This document shows, piece by piece, positions 1-5,711 of a stretch of DNA of 10,918 bases. The translations under genes were made by a program, and so were the position numbers. How positions within the stretch are numbered: the first letter of the stretch is position 1; each line of letters starts with the position of its first letter. The notes under the pieces are model-generated. The model was not told the origin of the DNA. It worked only from the letters and a program-made list of their open reading frames with translations, and did no database searches. Where the stretch lies: assembly GCA_902783735.1 (NCBI GenBank), contig CACZSE010000170.1:1-10918 (forward strand), in the 5' to 3' direction. This stretch comes from an uncultured Lachnospiraceae bacterium (lineage in GTDB: Bacteria; Bacillota; Clostridia; Lachnospirales; Lachnospiraceae).

Positions 1-395
1 CCGGTTTTTTGAGCAACCATTCTCCATGGAAGCATGTTTGAGTGATGCTCCATTACCGATATGACGATCTCATCGTTCTTACAAAGGTTCGCAAGTCCGT
101 AACTGTAAGCAACAAGATTGAGGCTCTCTGTTGTATTTCTTGTAAAAACGATCTCTTTATCCGAAGATGCATTTATGAATTTTTGGACCGTTTTTCTTGA
201 ATTCTCGTATATTTGTGTGGCCTCTATGCTGAGGGGATAGAATCCTCTTAACGGGTTCGCATTACTTTTAAGATAATAATCTCTTTCGGCTTCGATAACA
301 CACGCTGGTTTTTGTGATGTTGCGGCATTATCCAAATATATGGTCTTCTCATTCAACAAAAGCGGAAAATCTGTTCTGTAATCTCTACTGCTCAT
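1..395 (-). CDS. sufS: Cysteine desulfurase SufS, N-terminal part (gene runs off left edge)
   Basis: SufS is a PLP-dependent cysteine desulfurase that takes sulfur from L-cysteine and passes it to the SUF scaffold in the cytoplasm. About 131 N-terminal residues are visible; the full family length is about 400. Seen: the N-terminal strand IYLDNAATSQKP (residues 19-30), the segment NANPLRGFYPLS (45-56), EIVFTRNTTESLNLVAYSYG (81-100) and the PLP-stacking region MEHHSN (115-120). Residues 48-49 read PL where E. coli SufS has VH before RG. The active-site lysine and cysteine lie beyond the window. The ATG shares one base with the sufD stop (TGATG), and a GGAGGT ribosome binding site sits at 402-407 inside sufD, so the two are translationally coupled. 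Last visible gene of the suf operon; a sufU gene may follow outside the window (inference). Assignment is firm. Confidence 0.95.
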   Translation of the reverse strand, partial: MSSRDYRTDFPLLLNEKTIYLDNAATSQKPACVIEAERDYYLKSNANPLRGFYPLSIEATQIYENSRKTVQKFINASSDKEIVFTRNTTESLNLVAYSYGLANLCKNDEIVISVMEHHSNMLPWRMVAQKT

Positions 396-1270
396 CAAAA
401 TACCTCCGAAAGGATCTTTTCCGTATTTTCTCTGACAGTCTCATTATCGATCTGTCGTAATAATCTGTTAAAACTACCGAAGGAGATCATCTTTTCGGTT
501 GTCTTTTCATCAATGCCTCTTGATGCGAAATAAAACAGAACATCTTCATCAAGACTGCCAATCTGAGCGCCATGCGCTCCTTCCACATCTTCCTCGGTAC
601 AGAGGATCAGAGGTATTGTCTGGTTTATCACATCGTCTCCCAGCAGAAGTACTTTTTCATTTTCTATTCCTTTTGATCCCGATGCACCGGTCTTAAAGTC
701 AATGGTACCTCTGAAAAGTTTAAATGCCCCATCCTTTAAGATACCATCGGCATTTATATTGCACTCCGTTTCTTTACCATAATGATTTGAAATGAAGTTC
801 ATGTCAGTCTTTTGTCCGTCTTTTACAAGATAAGCTATATCCATGTTGCACTTACTCCTGTTGCCTGCAAGATCGGTCGTGCATCCGGTATAAACATCTC
901 CTCTTCCTGGAAGTATCTGAATAATGCTAAAATCAGCCTCTTCTTCAAGCCTTGCATTTACCTGATTTATCAATCTGCTTTCGCAAGGAGCACTGTCTAT
1001 CTGAACCAGCTTCAACTTTCCGTTTTTTTCTATATTGATCCTGGTAGAAATATTTAGAGTATCCTTTGATCTGTAATCCATGATCACAGATACTTCCTTA
1101 CCTTCTTTTACCCAAACATTGATATTCGTATCCTGCGGGTTATCAAATGTCATTATGGTATCTTCGTATATGTCTACATTTCTATACTGTCCGGGAGTAT
1201 AATCTATATCCGTCTCGTTCATTCCCGTAGTATTAAAGGTCTGTGCAGGTAAACGATTGATCTTCATCAT
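395..1270 (-). CDS. sufD: Fe-S cluster assembly protein SufD (short form)
   Basis: SufD pairs with SufB in the SufBC2D scaffold that builds Fe-S clusters. The product is 291 residues, well short of E. coli SufD (about 423); the missing length is N-terminal, because the protein opens almost directly with the conserved LPAQTFNTTGMNE (7-19). The beta-helix core follows. The C-terminal block GAHGAQIGSLDEDVLFYFASRGI (231-253) carries His233, at the place of the cluster-linked His of E. coli SufD (HGA-x-x-G). The start overlaps the sufB stop as ATGA, with AGGAAG just upstream; a second ATG follows directly, so either Met could initiate. Its stop overlaps the sufS ATG. SufB and SufD are paralogous, but the neighbouring 468-residue gene is clearly SufB, which settles this one as SufD. 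Confidence 0.93.
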   Translation of the reverse strand: MMKINRLPAQTFNTTGMNETDIDYTPGQYRNVDIYEDTIMTFDNPQDTNINVWVKEGKEVSVIMDYRSKDTLNISTRINIEKNGKLKLVQIDSAPCESRLINQVNARLEEEADFSIIQILPGRGDVYTGCTTDLAGNRSKCNMDIAYLVKDGQKTDMNFISNHYGKETECNINADGILKDGAFKLFRGTIDFKTGASGSKGIENEKVLLLGDDVINQTIPLILCTEEDVEGAHGAQIGSLDEDVLFYFASRGIDEKTTEKMISFGSFNRLLRQIDNETVRENTEKILSEVF

Positions 1271-2673
1271 CCTATACTTCCTTTCATCTCAAGTCGTATC
1301 AGATTGTTCATCTCTATTGCGTATTCAAGAGGGAGCTCTTTTGATACATTGTCTGCAAATCCGCTGACTATCAAAGCCTTGGCATCCTCTTCACTCATGC
1401 CTCTGCTCATAAGATAAAACACCGCTTCATCGCTGATCTTTCCTATCTGTGCTTCATGTCCAACATCGGCACTCTTGCATCTGATATCCATTGCCGGTAT
1501 GGTATCGGAACGTGATTCACTGTCAAGCATAAGTGATTCACAGCTTACTGCCGTTTTACTGTTTTCAGCTTCCTTGGCAACCTTGACTGTACTTCTGAAT
1601 GTACAGACTCCTCCACCCTTAGATATTGATTTTGTGCTTATAAACGCACTTGTATCCGGCGCCAGCTGAACCACCTTTGCTCCGGTATCAAGGTTCTGTC
1701 CCTTTCCTGCAAATGAGATTCCCGTAAATTCCATTCTTGAACCTCTTCCTTTCAGGATACTCATGGGATAAAGGTACGATATATGAGACCCAAACGAACC
1801 GGAAACCCACTCAACTTTTCCTCCTTCTTCAACCAAAGCTCTTTTGGAATTCAGATTATACATATTCTTTGACCAGTTTTCTATGGTTGAATATCTGAGT
1901 CTGGCATTTTTTCTTACAAACAGTTCAACACATCCCGCATGTAAATTGGCTACATTATATTTGGGTGCGGAACATCCTTCTATAAAATGCAGGTCGGCTC
2001 CCTCGTCCACAATGATAAGGGTATGCTCAAACTGTCCGGCACCTTTAGCATTCAGTCTGAAATATGACTGAAGCGGAATGTCCACCTTTACACCCTTGGG
2101 AACATACACAAACGAGCCTCCTGACCAAACTGCTCCGTGAAGTGCGCAAAACTTATGATCCGAAGGTGGCAGCAATGTCATGAAATGCTCCTTTATCATA
2201 TCCGCATATTCTCCCCTGAGAGCACTTTCAATATCTGTATATACCACCCCCAGCCTGGCAACATCCTCTCGAACATTGTGATAGACAAGTTCCGAGTCGT
2301 ATTGTGCACCTACGCCGGCAAGTGATTTTCTTTCGGCCTGAGGTATACCAAGCTTTTCAAAAGTATCCTTCACTTCTTGCGGGACCTCTTCCCAGTTGTC
2401 GGCCAGCTTCGTGTTTTTTCTCACATAGGTTACGATATGGTCCATATCCAGTCCATCCAGAGCCGGTCCCCAGTTCGGAGCTTCCATTTTATTGTATATT
2501 TCCAGAGAACGAAGCCTTAGATCTCTCATCCATTCGGGATCGTTCTTCTCCTCCGAGATCTGAAGGACTATTTCTTTTGTCAGTCCTTCATCTAACTTGT
2601 ATGCATCCTTGTCTTCATTTCTAAAGTCATACATACTTCTGTCTATATCATCAACATGTGTTTTTTCTTTCAA
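1267..2673 (-). CDS. sufB: Fe-S cluster assembly scaffold SufB
   Basis: SufB is the sulfur-accepting scaffold subunit of SufBC2D. The 468-residue length fits full-size SufB. Seen: N-terminal block DDIDRSMYDFRNEDKDAY (8-25), the central segment FIEGCSAPKY (230-239), and the C-terminal block with Cys378 (SCESLML) and His406-Glu407 (VGHEAQIG). Cys378 and Glu407 are 29 residues apart, the same spacing as the cluster-linked Cys405 and Glu434 of E. coli SufB, so the assembly site looks intact. The start codon is TTG at 2673-2671, supported by an AAAGGA ribosome binding site about 7 bases upstream and by the conserved N-terminus immediately after; the next in-frame ATG (residue 14) would remove conserved residues. 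It lies 20 bases after sufC and overlaps sufD by ATGA. Confidence 0.96.
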   Translation of the reverse strand: MKEKTHVDDIDRSMYDFRNEDKDAYKLDEGLTKEIVLQISEEKNDPEWMRDLRLRSLEIYNKMEAPNWGPALDGLDMDHIVTYVRKNTKLADNWEEVPQEVKDTFEKLGIPQAERKSLAGVGAQYDSELVYHNVREDVARLGVVYTDIESALRGEYADMIKEHFMTLLPPSDHKFCALHGAVWSGGSFVYVPKGVKVDIPLQSYFRLNAKGAGQFEHTLIIVDEGADLHFIEGCSAPKYNVANLHAGCVELFVRKNARLRYSTIENWSKNMYNLNSKRALVEEGGKVEWVSGSFGSHISYLYPMSILKGRGSRMEFTGISFAGKGQNLDTGAKVVQLAPDTSAFISTKSISKGGGVCTFRSTVKVAKEAENSKTAVSCESLMLDSESRSDTIPAMDIRCKSADVGHEAQIGKISDEAVFYLMSRGMSEEDAKALIVSGFADNVSKELPLEYAIEMNNLIRLEMKGSIG

Positions 2674-2693
2674 TTCTTTATCCTTTCCGTGCC

Positions 2694-3437
2694 TTATTCC
2701 AAACCGTCTCCAAAGCCTTTTTCATTTATGAAGTTCACAAGTTCACTGCCGCCTGTCTTAGCGATCTTACCTTCTATCATCACGTGTGTCTTATCTACCT
2801 TAAGCGATTCCAGGATTTTGGTACTGTGTGTAATGATAAGCAACGACCCTTTACATCTCCTCTGATATTCCTCAATACCGGCCGAAACGGTTCTTACAGC
2901 ATCGACATCAAGCCCCGAATCCGTTTCATCGAGTATCGCAAATGAAGGTTCTAACATAAGAAGCTGCAATATCTCGGCTTTTTTCTTCTCTCCTCCGGAA
3001 AAGCCCACATTCAGATCTCTGTCAGCATATTCATGATCCATATCAAGTATATCCATTGTTGCTTTCAGTTTCTTTTTGAAATCCCAGACCTTCGTACGTT
3101 CTCCGGTGATCTGTTCGAGTGCACTTCTTATAAATGAAGAAAGTGTTACTCCCGGTACTTCAAGCGGATTCTGAAAAGACAAGAACATTCCGGCCTTAGC
3201 TCTTTTGTCAACGCTCTCTTCTGTCAGATCTTCTCCGTTAAAAATTATGCTGCCCTGAGTTATCTCATATTTGGGATTACCTATAAGCGCGTATCCCAAC
3301 GTGGATTTACCAGTCCCGTTAGGTCCCATAAGGACATGGACCTCACCCTTCTTTATGTTTAGATCGATCCCGTGAAGGATCTCTTTGTCCTGTACACTGA
3401 CGTGCAGATCTTTTACTTCCAAAAACTTCTCACTCAT
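2694..3437 (-). CDS. sufC: Fe-S cluster assembly ATPase SufC
   Basis: SufC is the ABC-type ATPase that drives conformational change in the SufBD scaffold; it is cytosolic, not a transporter. The 247-residue length is normal. Seen: Walker A GPNGTGKST (38-46, Lys44), Q-loop LSFQNP (Gln89), ABC signature FSGGEKKKAE (146-155), Walker B AILDETDSGLD (167-177, catalytic Glu171) and the H-loop IITHST (His204). The extended sequence around the signature and ETDSGLDVDA is characteristic of SufC rather than of other ABC proteins. The ATG begins one base after the stop of the upstream regulator, with GGAGAG inside the regulator's last codons, so translation is likely coupled. The gene is followed after 20 bases by sufB. 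Confidence 0.97.
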   Translation of the reverse strand: MSEKFLEVKDLHVSVQDKEILHGIDLNIKKGEVHVLMGPNGTGKSTLGYALIGNPKYEITQGSIIFNGEDLTEESVDKRAKAGMFLSFQNPLEVPGVTLSSFIRSALEQITGERTKVWDFKKKLKATMDILDMDHEYADRDLNVGFSGGEKKKAEILQLLMLEPSFAILDETDSGLDVDAVRTVSAGIEEYQRRCKGSLLIITHSTKILESLKVDKTHVMIEGKIAKTGGSELVNFINEKGFGDGLE

Positions 3438-3438
3438 A

Positions 3439-3843
3439 TCATCTCTCCATAATATCTGTTAAATTTTTACTGTTCAAATAGTCATTTATTACGTCGTACA
3501 ATCCCTTCCAAATAGGATATGTGTTACATTCCTCATATCTTTCGCAAGGTGTATTCCGGTCCGATATGCAGGCTACCGGCTCAAGGCCTCCTTCGGTTAT
3601 CCTCAAAACCTCTCCGAGCGATATGTTCTGCGGTGACTTTTTAAGTTTGTATCCTCCCTTTTTACCGGATGCACCCTCCACAAGATTGTTCTGTACAAGC
3701 ATCAGCATGATGCTCTCCAGATATTTATGAGATATATTCTGCCTTTCGGCTATATCCTTAAGCGGAACATAAACTCCTTCTTCATGATCTGCCAGATCCG
3801 ACAGAGCTCTCAATGCATAACGTCCTTTAGTTGATATCATCAT
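3439..3843 (-). CDS. iscR: Rrf2-family transcriptional regulator, IscR-like, of the suf operon
   Basis: A 134-residue Rrf2-family DNA-binding protein. The winged helix runs from MISTKGRYALRAL (2-14) through the recognition region VPLKDIAERQNISHKYLESIM (26-46) to the wing GKKGGYKL (60-67). Three cysteines, Cys92, Cys100 and Cys106, sit where IscR binds a [2Fe-2S] cluster (E. coli IscR: Cys92, Cys98, Cys104, His107); the position matching His107 is Tyr109 here. The start is ATG at 3843, with AAAGGAAG upstream; a second ATG follows at once. As first gene of the suf operon and one base from sufC, it most probably senses Fe-S status and represses its own operon through the inverted repeat in the promoter (inference from position and family). 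A cysteine-metabolism regulator such as CymR is less likely given the cysteine triad and the suf context. Confidence 0.88.
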   Translation of the reverse strand: MMISTKGRYALRALSDLADHEEGVYVPLKDIAERQNISHKYLESIMLMLVQNNLVEGASGKKGGYKLKKSPQNISLGEVLRITEGGLEPVACISDRNTPCERYEECNTYPIWKGLYDVINDYLNSKNLTDIMER

Positions 3844-3905
3844 TTTTCATATCTTCCTTTTGATTGTTATATGAACAGTTACCGTTGTTTTTTTGTTCTA
3901 GTGGG

Positions 3906-3934
3906 ATTATACTCCTATTCGCCTACTAGGTAAA
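3906..3934 (-). promoter_or_regulatory. Promoter of the suf operon
   Basis: On the minus strand TTTACC (3934-3929) is followed by a 17-bp spacer and a perfect TATAAT (3911-3906), about 60 bases before the regulator start. It is the only good sigma-A-type promoter between the fliW terminator and the regulator gene, and no other promoter is visible ahead of sufC, sufB, sufD or sufS, so it probably drives the whole operon. Confidence 0.75.
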
Positions 3935-3938
3935 TAGG
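3914..3938. promoter_or_regulatory. Nested 25-bp inverted repeat, likely Rrf2/IscR operator
   Basis: The plus strand reads CCTATT (3914-3919), CG, CCTA (3922-3925), a central C (3926), TAGG (3927-3930), TA, AATAGG (3933-3938). Both the outer 6-base arms and the inner 4-base arms are perfect inverted repeats about the same centre. The site covers the -35 box and nearly the entire spacer of the suf promoter, so a bound protein would block RNA polymerase. A tandem 8-base repeat TAGGTAAA (3927-3942) overlaps its right half. Rrf2 proteins bind as dimers to dyads of about this length, so the adjacent regulator is the natural ligand; binding itself is inferred. Confidence 0.7.
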
Positions 3939-4013
3939 TAAATATGTTTTTATTGATTTTTATAAATTATGTCCAATTTATCTTGCTTTATATGTTTTTT
4001 TTGTGTAATTACA

Positions 4014-4055
4014 ACTAAAAAGAGATGTTGCCATTCAGACAACATCTCTTTTAGT
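4014..4055 (-). terminator. Intrinsic terminator after fliW
   Basis: AGAGATGTTG (4021-4030) pairs with CAACATCTCT (4040-4049) around a 9-base loop, extended by A/T pairs to 13 bp and beyond with one bulge. On the minus strand the stem is followed by a run of T, 12 bases after the fliW stop codon. The stem is nearly symmetrical, with T runs on both sides, so it could work both ways, but only fliW reads into it. It insulates the suf promoter from fliW transcription. Confidence 0.85.
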
Positions 4056-4067
4056 ACATATTACGGA

Positions 4068-4514
4068 TCAGCTCTTCTTAAGGAAATCATATATCGGATA
4101 TTTTATATCATATTCCTCATTTTCTACCACTGCCTGAACCGCCTTCCTTGAATCGTCGTTTATAACGATCGGAGCATTTAAATTAACCGTCATCTTTGTT
4201 ATATCTTCGGGTATGGTCATTGTTACCATTATTAGAAGATTGTCTTCAGTCAGGGGACCGATTGCCTTTTCTATATCGCCAGAGATCTTCGGTGCATAAT
4301 CAGGCTTTACGGAAATAGCTGCTACCACGGGAAGCACAAATGCAGGTTCATCCAATGAAACTAAAAAATTCAATCCTGTAGGGCTGCTGTTATCACTGTC
4401 AAACATAAGTGTAAACTTCTTAAGATCCGGGAATCCCAAAATACCGTTGGGAAACTCGATTATCTTATCTTCTGCCACATCGATCTTACCAAATAATTTT
4501 GTAGAATACTCCAT
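4068..4514 (-). CDS. fliW: Flagellar assembly factor FliW
   Basis: FliW binds newly made flagellin and the translational repressor CsrA; when flagellin is free it captures FliW and releases CsrA, coupling flagellin synthesis to export. The 148-residue length is typical. Seen: GKIDVAEDKIIEFPNGILGFPDLKKF (9-34), LVSLDEPAFVLPVV (51-64), DNLLIMVTMTIPED (91-104) and the hallmark TVNLNAPIVIN (109-119). The start is ATG with AAAGGAG 7 bases upstream. It has its own promoter and terminator, so it appears to be a single-gene transcript. The usual neighbour csrA and the flagellar hook genes are not in the window, so the partner genes must lie elsewhere if present. Its presence indicates a flagellated organism. 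Confidence 0.93.
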   Translation of the reverse strand: MEYSTKLFGKIDVAEDKIIEFPNGILGFPDLKKFTLMFDSDNSSPTGLNFLVSLDEPAFVLPVVAAISVKPDYAPKISGDIEKAIGPLTEDNLLIMVTMTIPEDITKMTVNLNAPIVINDDSRKAVQAVVENEEYDIKYPIYDFLKKS

Positions 4515-4567
4515 AAGTTGCTCCTTTCAATGTTGATTTGTCACTTCAATTCCCCACAATTATAGTT

Positions 4568-4621
4568 CATTGTCACTCAATTTGGCTAATTCAAATTTTA
4601 CATTGTCTCAAATACATTGTC
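4568..4621. repeat. Three direct copies of GACAATG in the fliW promoter region
   Basis: On the minus strand GACAATG occurs at 4621-4615, 4607-4601 and 4574-4568, as TTGACAATG, TTGAGACAATG and TTGAGTGACAATG. The first overlaps the -35 box, the second lies in the spacer next to the -10 and the third is in the transcribed leader. They may be regulator sites or chance in an AT-rich leader. Confidence 0.5.
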
Positions 4622-4623
4622 AA
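4595..4623 (-). promoter_or_regulatory. Promoter of fliW
   Basis: A consensus TTGACA (4623-4618) is followed by exactly 17 bases and TAAAAT (4600-4595) on the minus strand, about 80 bases before the fliW ATG. A second TATAAT further down (near 4559-4564) has no recognisable -35. The form is that of a vegetative sigma-A promoter; I see no flagellar sigma-28 type promoter here. Confidence 0.75.
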
Positions 4624-4645
4624 TGGCAGCCTGTACGTATACATA

Positions 4646-5203
4646 TCAAATAAGTCTCATCAACTTGCAATTCTCTATTCCTGCACTCCAGAAATCTTTA
4701 ATGTCCTTATTCATTACCCTGCATATAATGGATGAATTCATTGCTCCGTGACCTACGATAATAACATCTTTCCCGCTTTTTACTAACGGAAATACCTTTT
4801 CTTCCAAGAATTGTCCGGTACGATCAAACAATTCTTCCAGACTTTCTCCACCTTCAACCGGTTCTACATATTTTTCCGGTTCTTTAAAAAGCACATTTAC
4901 GGGGCAGTCAGAATCGGGAATATTGAAACTGTCCCTGACGCCTTCGTACACTCCAAATCCCATCTCCGCAAGTCTGTCATCGATAATTACCGGTACATTC
5001 CTGCCTTCAAGCAGTATCTTGGCCGTTTCTCTGGCCCGAATAAGCGGTGAGCAAAAACATATATCAAAATGAACCGCTTCATACTCTTTCGCCGCTTTTT
5101 CAGCCATTGCCCGACCTTCTTCATTTAAAGGAATATCGGTTTTCCCCTGTAATCTGTGTTCATTATTCCAATCCGTCTTTCCGTGACGTAATATATATAA
5201 CAT
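4646..5203 (-). CDS. Histidine phosphatase family protein (phosphoglycerate-mutase-like)
   Basis: A 185-residue member of the histidine phosphatase superfamily, which forms a phospho-histidine intermediate. Seen: the catalytic motif LRHGKTDWN (5-13, phosphorylated His7, Arg6), the second arginine in SPLIRARETA (52-61), the acid Glu80 in LAEMGFGVYEG (78-88), GGES (118-121) and the second catalytic histidine in IIVGHGAMN (148-156, His152). All core catalytic residues are present. The length fits the short GpmB/CobC-like broad-specificity phosphatases rather than glycolytic dPGM (about 250 residues), so a phosphatase role on a small phospho-metabolite is more likely than mutase activity; the substrate cannot be read from the sequence. 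It starts at ATG with an AAAGAGAG ribosome binding site 5 bases upstream and is divergent from the thioesterase gene. No terminator is seen before the fliW promoter. Confidence 0.88.
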   Translation of the reverse strand: MLYILRHGKTDWNNEHRLQGKTDIPLNEEGRAMAEKAAKEYEAVHFDICFCSPLIRARETAKILLEGRNVPVIIDDRLAEMGFGVYEGVRDSFNIPDSDCPVNVLFKEPEKYVEPVEGGESLEELFDRTGQFLEEKVFPLVKSGKDVIIVGHGAMNSSIICRVMNKDIKDFWSAGIENCKLMRLI

Positions 5204-5242
5204 GCTGACTCTCTTTCATTGTATGGATCATATAATTTTATA

Positions 5243-5271
5243 TTGTGAATTATAAGGTTTTAATATATTAT
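5243..5271 (+). promoter_or_regulatory. Promoter of the thioesterase gene
   Basis: In the divergent spacer TTGTGA (5243-5248) is followed by 17 bases and TATTAT (5266-5271), 38 bases before the thioesterase ATG, which has AAAAGGA (5293-5299) as ribosome binding site. On the minus strand a TATAAT (5254-5249) could serve the phosphatase gene but lacks a convincing -35. Confidence 0.55.
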
Positions 5272-5308
5272 CTTTAAGTAGACATTTTATTCAAAAGGAA
5301 CAGATAAC

Positions 5309-5707
5309 ATGAGTACATTTTCGAATCTTGAAGAAGCAAGAGAATATTTTAAAGGCGATAAATATGCCATGATTACCGGAGTAGAGCTTGAAGAGCTTAC
5401 CGAAGAGTATTCCGTCGCATCCGTAACCATAAGCGATATTCACAAAAATGCCAATGGCGGTGTAATGGGCGGTGCTATATTCACTCTTTCGGATTTTGCA
5501 TTTGCCGTACTGTCAAATCATATACATATGCCTACCGTAGCTCAGCAGGTCAGCATAAACTATCTCGGAGCACCTAAAGGTAATAAACTGATCGCCAGAG
5601 CCATATGCAAAAAGAACGGCAAAAGCACTACCATAATCAATGTTGACGTCACCGATGACACCGGAAGGGATATAGCTCAGTTTATAGGTAGCGGATTTAA
5701 GCTTTGA
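5309..5707 (+). CDS. PaaI-like hotdog-fold thioesterase
   Basis: A 132-residue single-domain hotdog protein of the PaaI/4HBT thioesterase family, which hydrolyses acyl-CoA or aryl-CoA thioesters in the cytoplasm. Seen: HKNANGGVMGGAIFTLSDFAFAV (45-67), matching the family pattern in which N47, the G-x-x-GG turn and the catalytic acid Asp62 form the active site, then TVAQQVSINYLGAPKGNKLIARA (76-98), the strand and hairpin that follow in PaaI. The turn reads GVMGG where PaaI has a His (HGG), so a residue that normally helps orient the thioester carbonyl is Met53 here. No neighbouring acyl-CoA pathway genes hint at a substrate. The only plus-strand gene of the window, with its own promoter and terminator. 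Family assignment is firm, substrate unknown. Confidence 0.87.
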   Translation: MSTFSNLEEAREYFKGDKYAMITGVELEELTEEYSVASVTISDIHKNANGGVMGGAIFTLSDFAFAVLSNHIHMPTVAQQVSINYLGAPKGNKLIARAICKKNGKSTTIINVDVTDDTGRDIAQFIGSGFKL

Positions 5708-5711
5708 TCCG

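Noticed and set aside
3868..3890. AACAGTTACCGTTGTT-like sequence near 3876 as a second dyad in the suf leader
   Set aside because: The arms do not pair beyond four outer bases, so it is not a credible inverted repeat.
3844..4013. AT-rich stretch upstream of the regulator considered for a small RNA or a plus-strand gene
   Set aside because: Beyond the suf promoter and operator there is no terminator-bounded unit or plausible coding frame; it appears to be an ordinary regulatory spacer.
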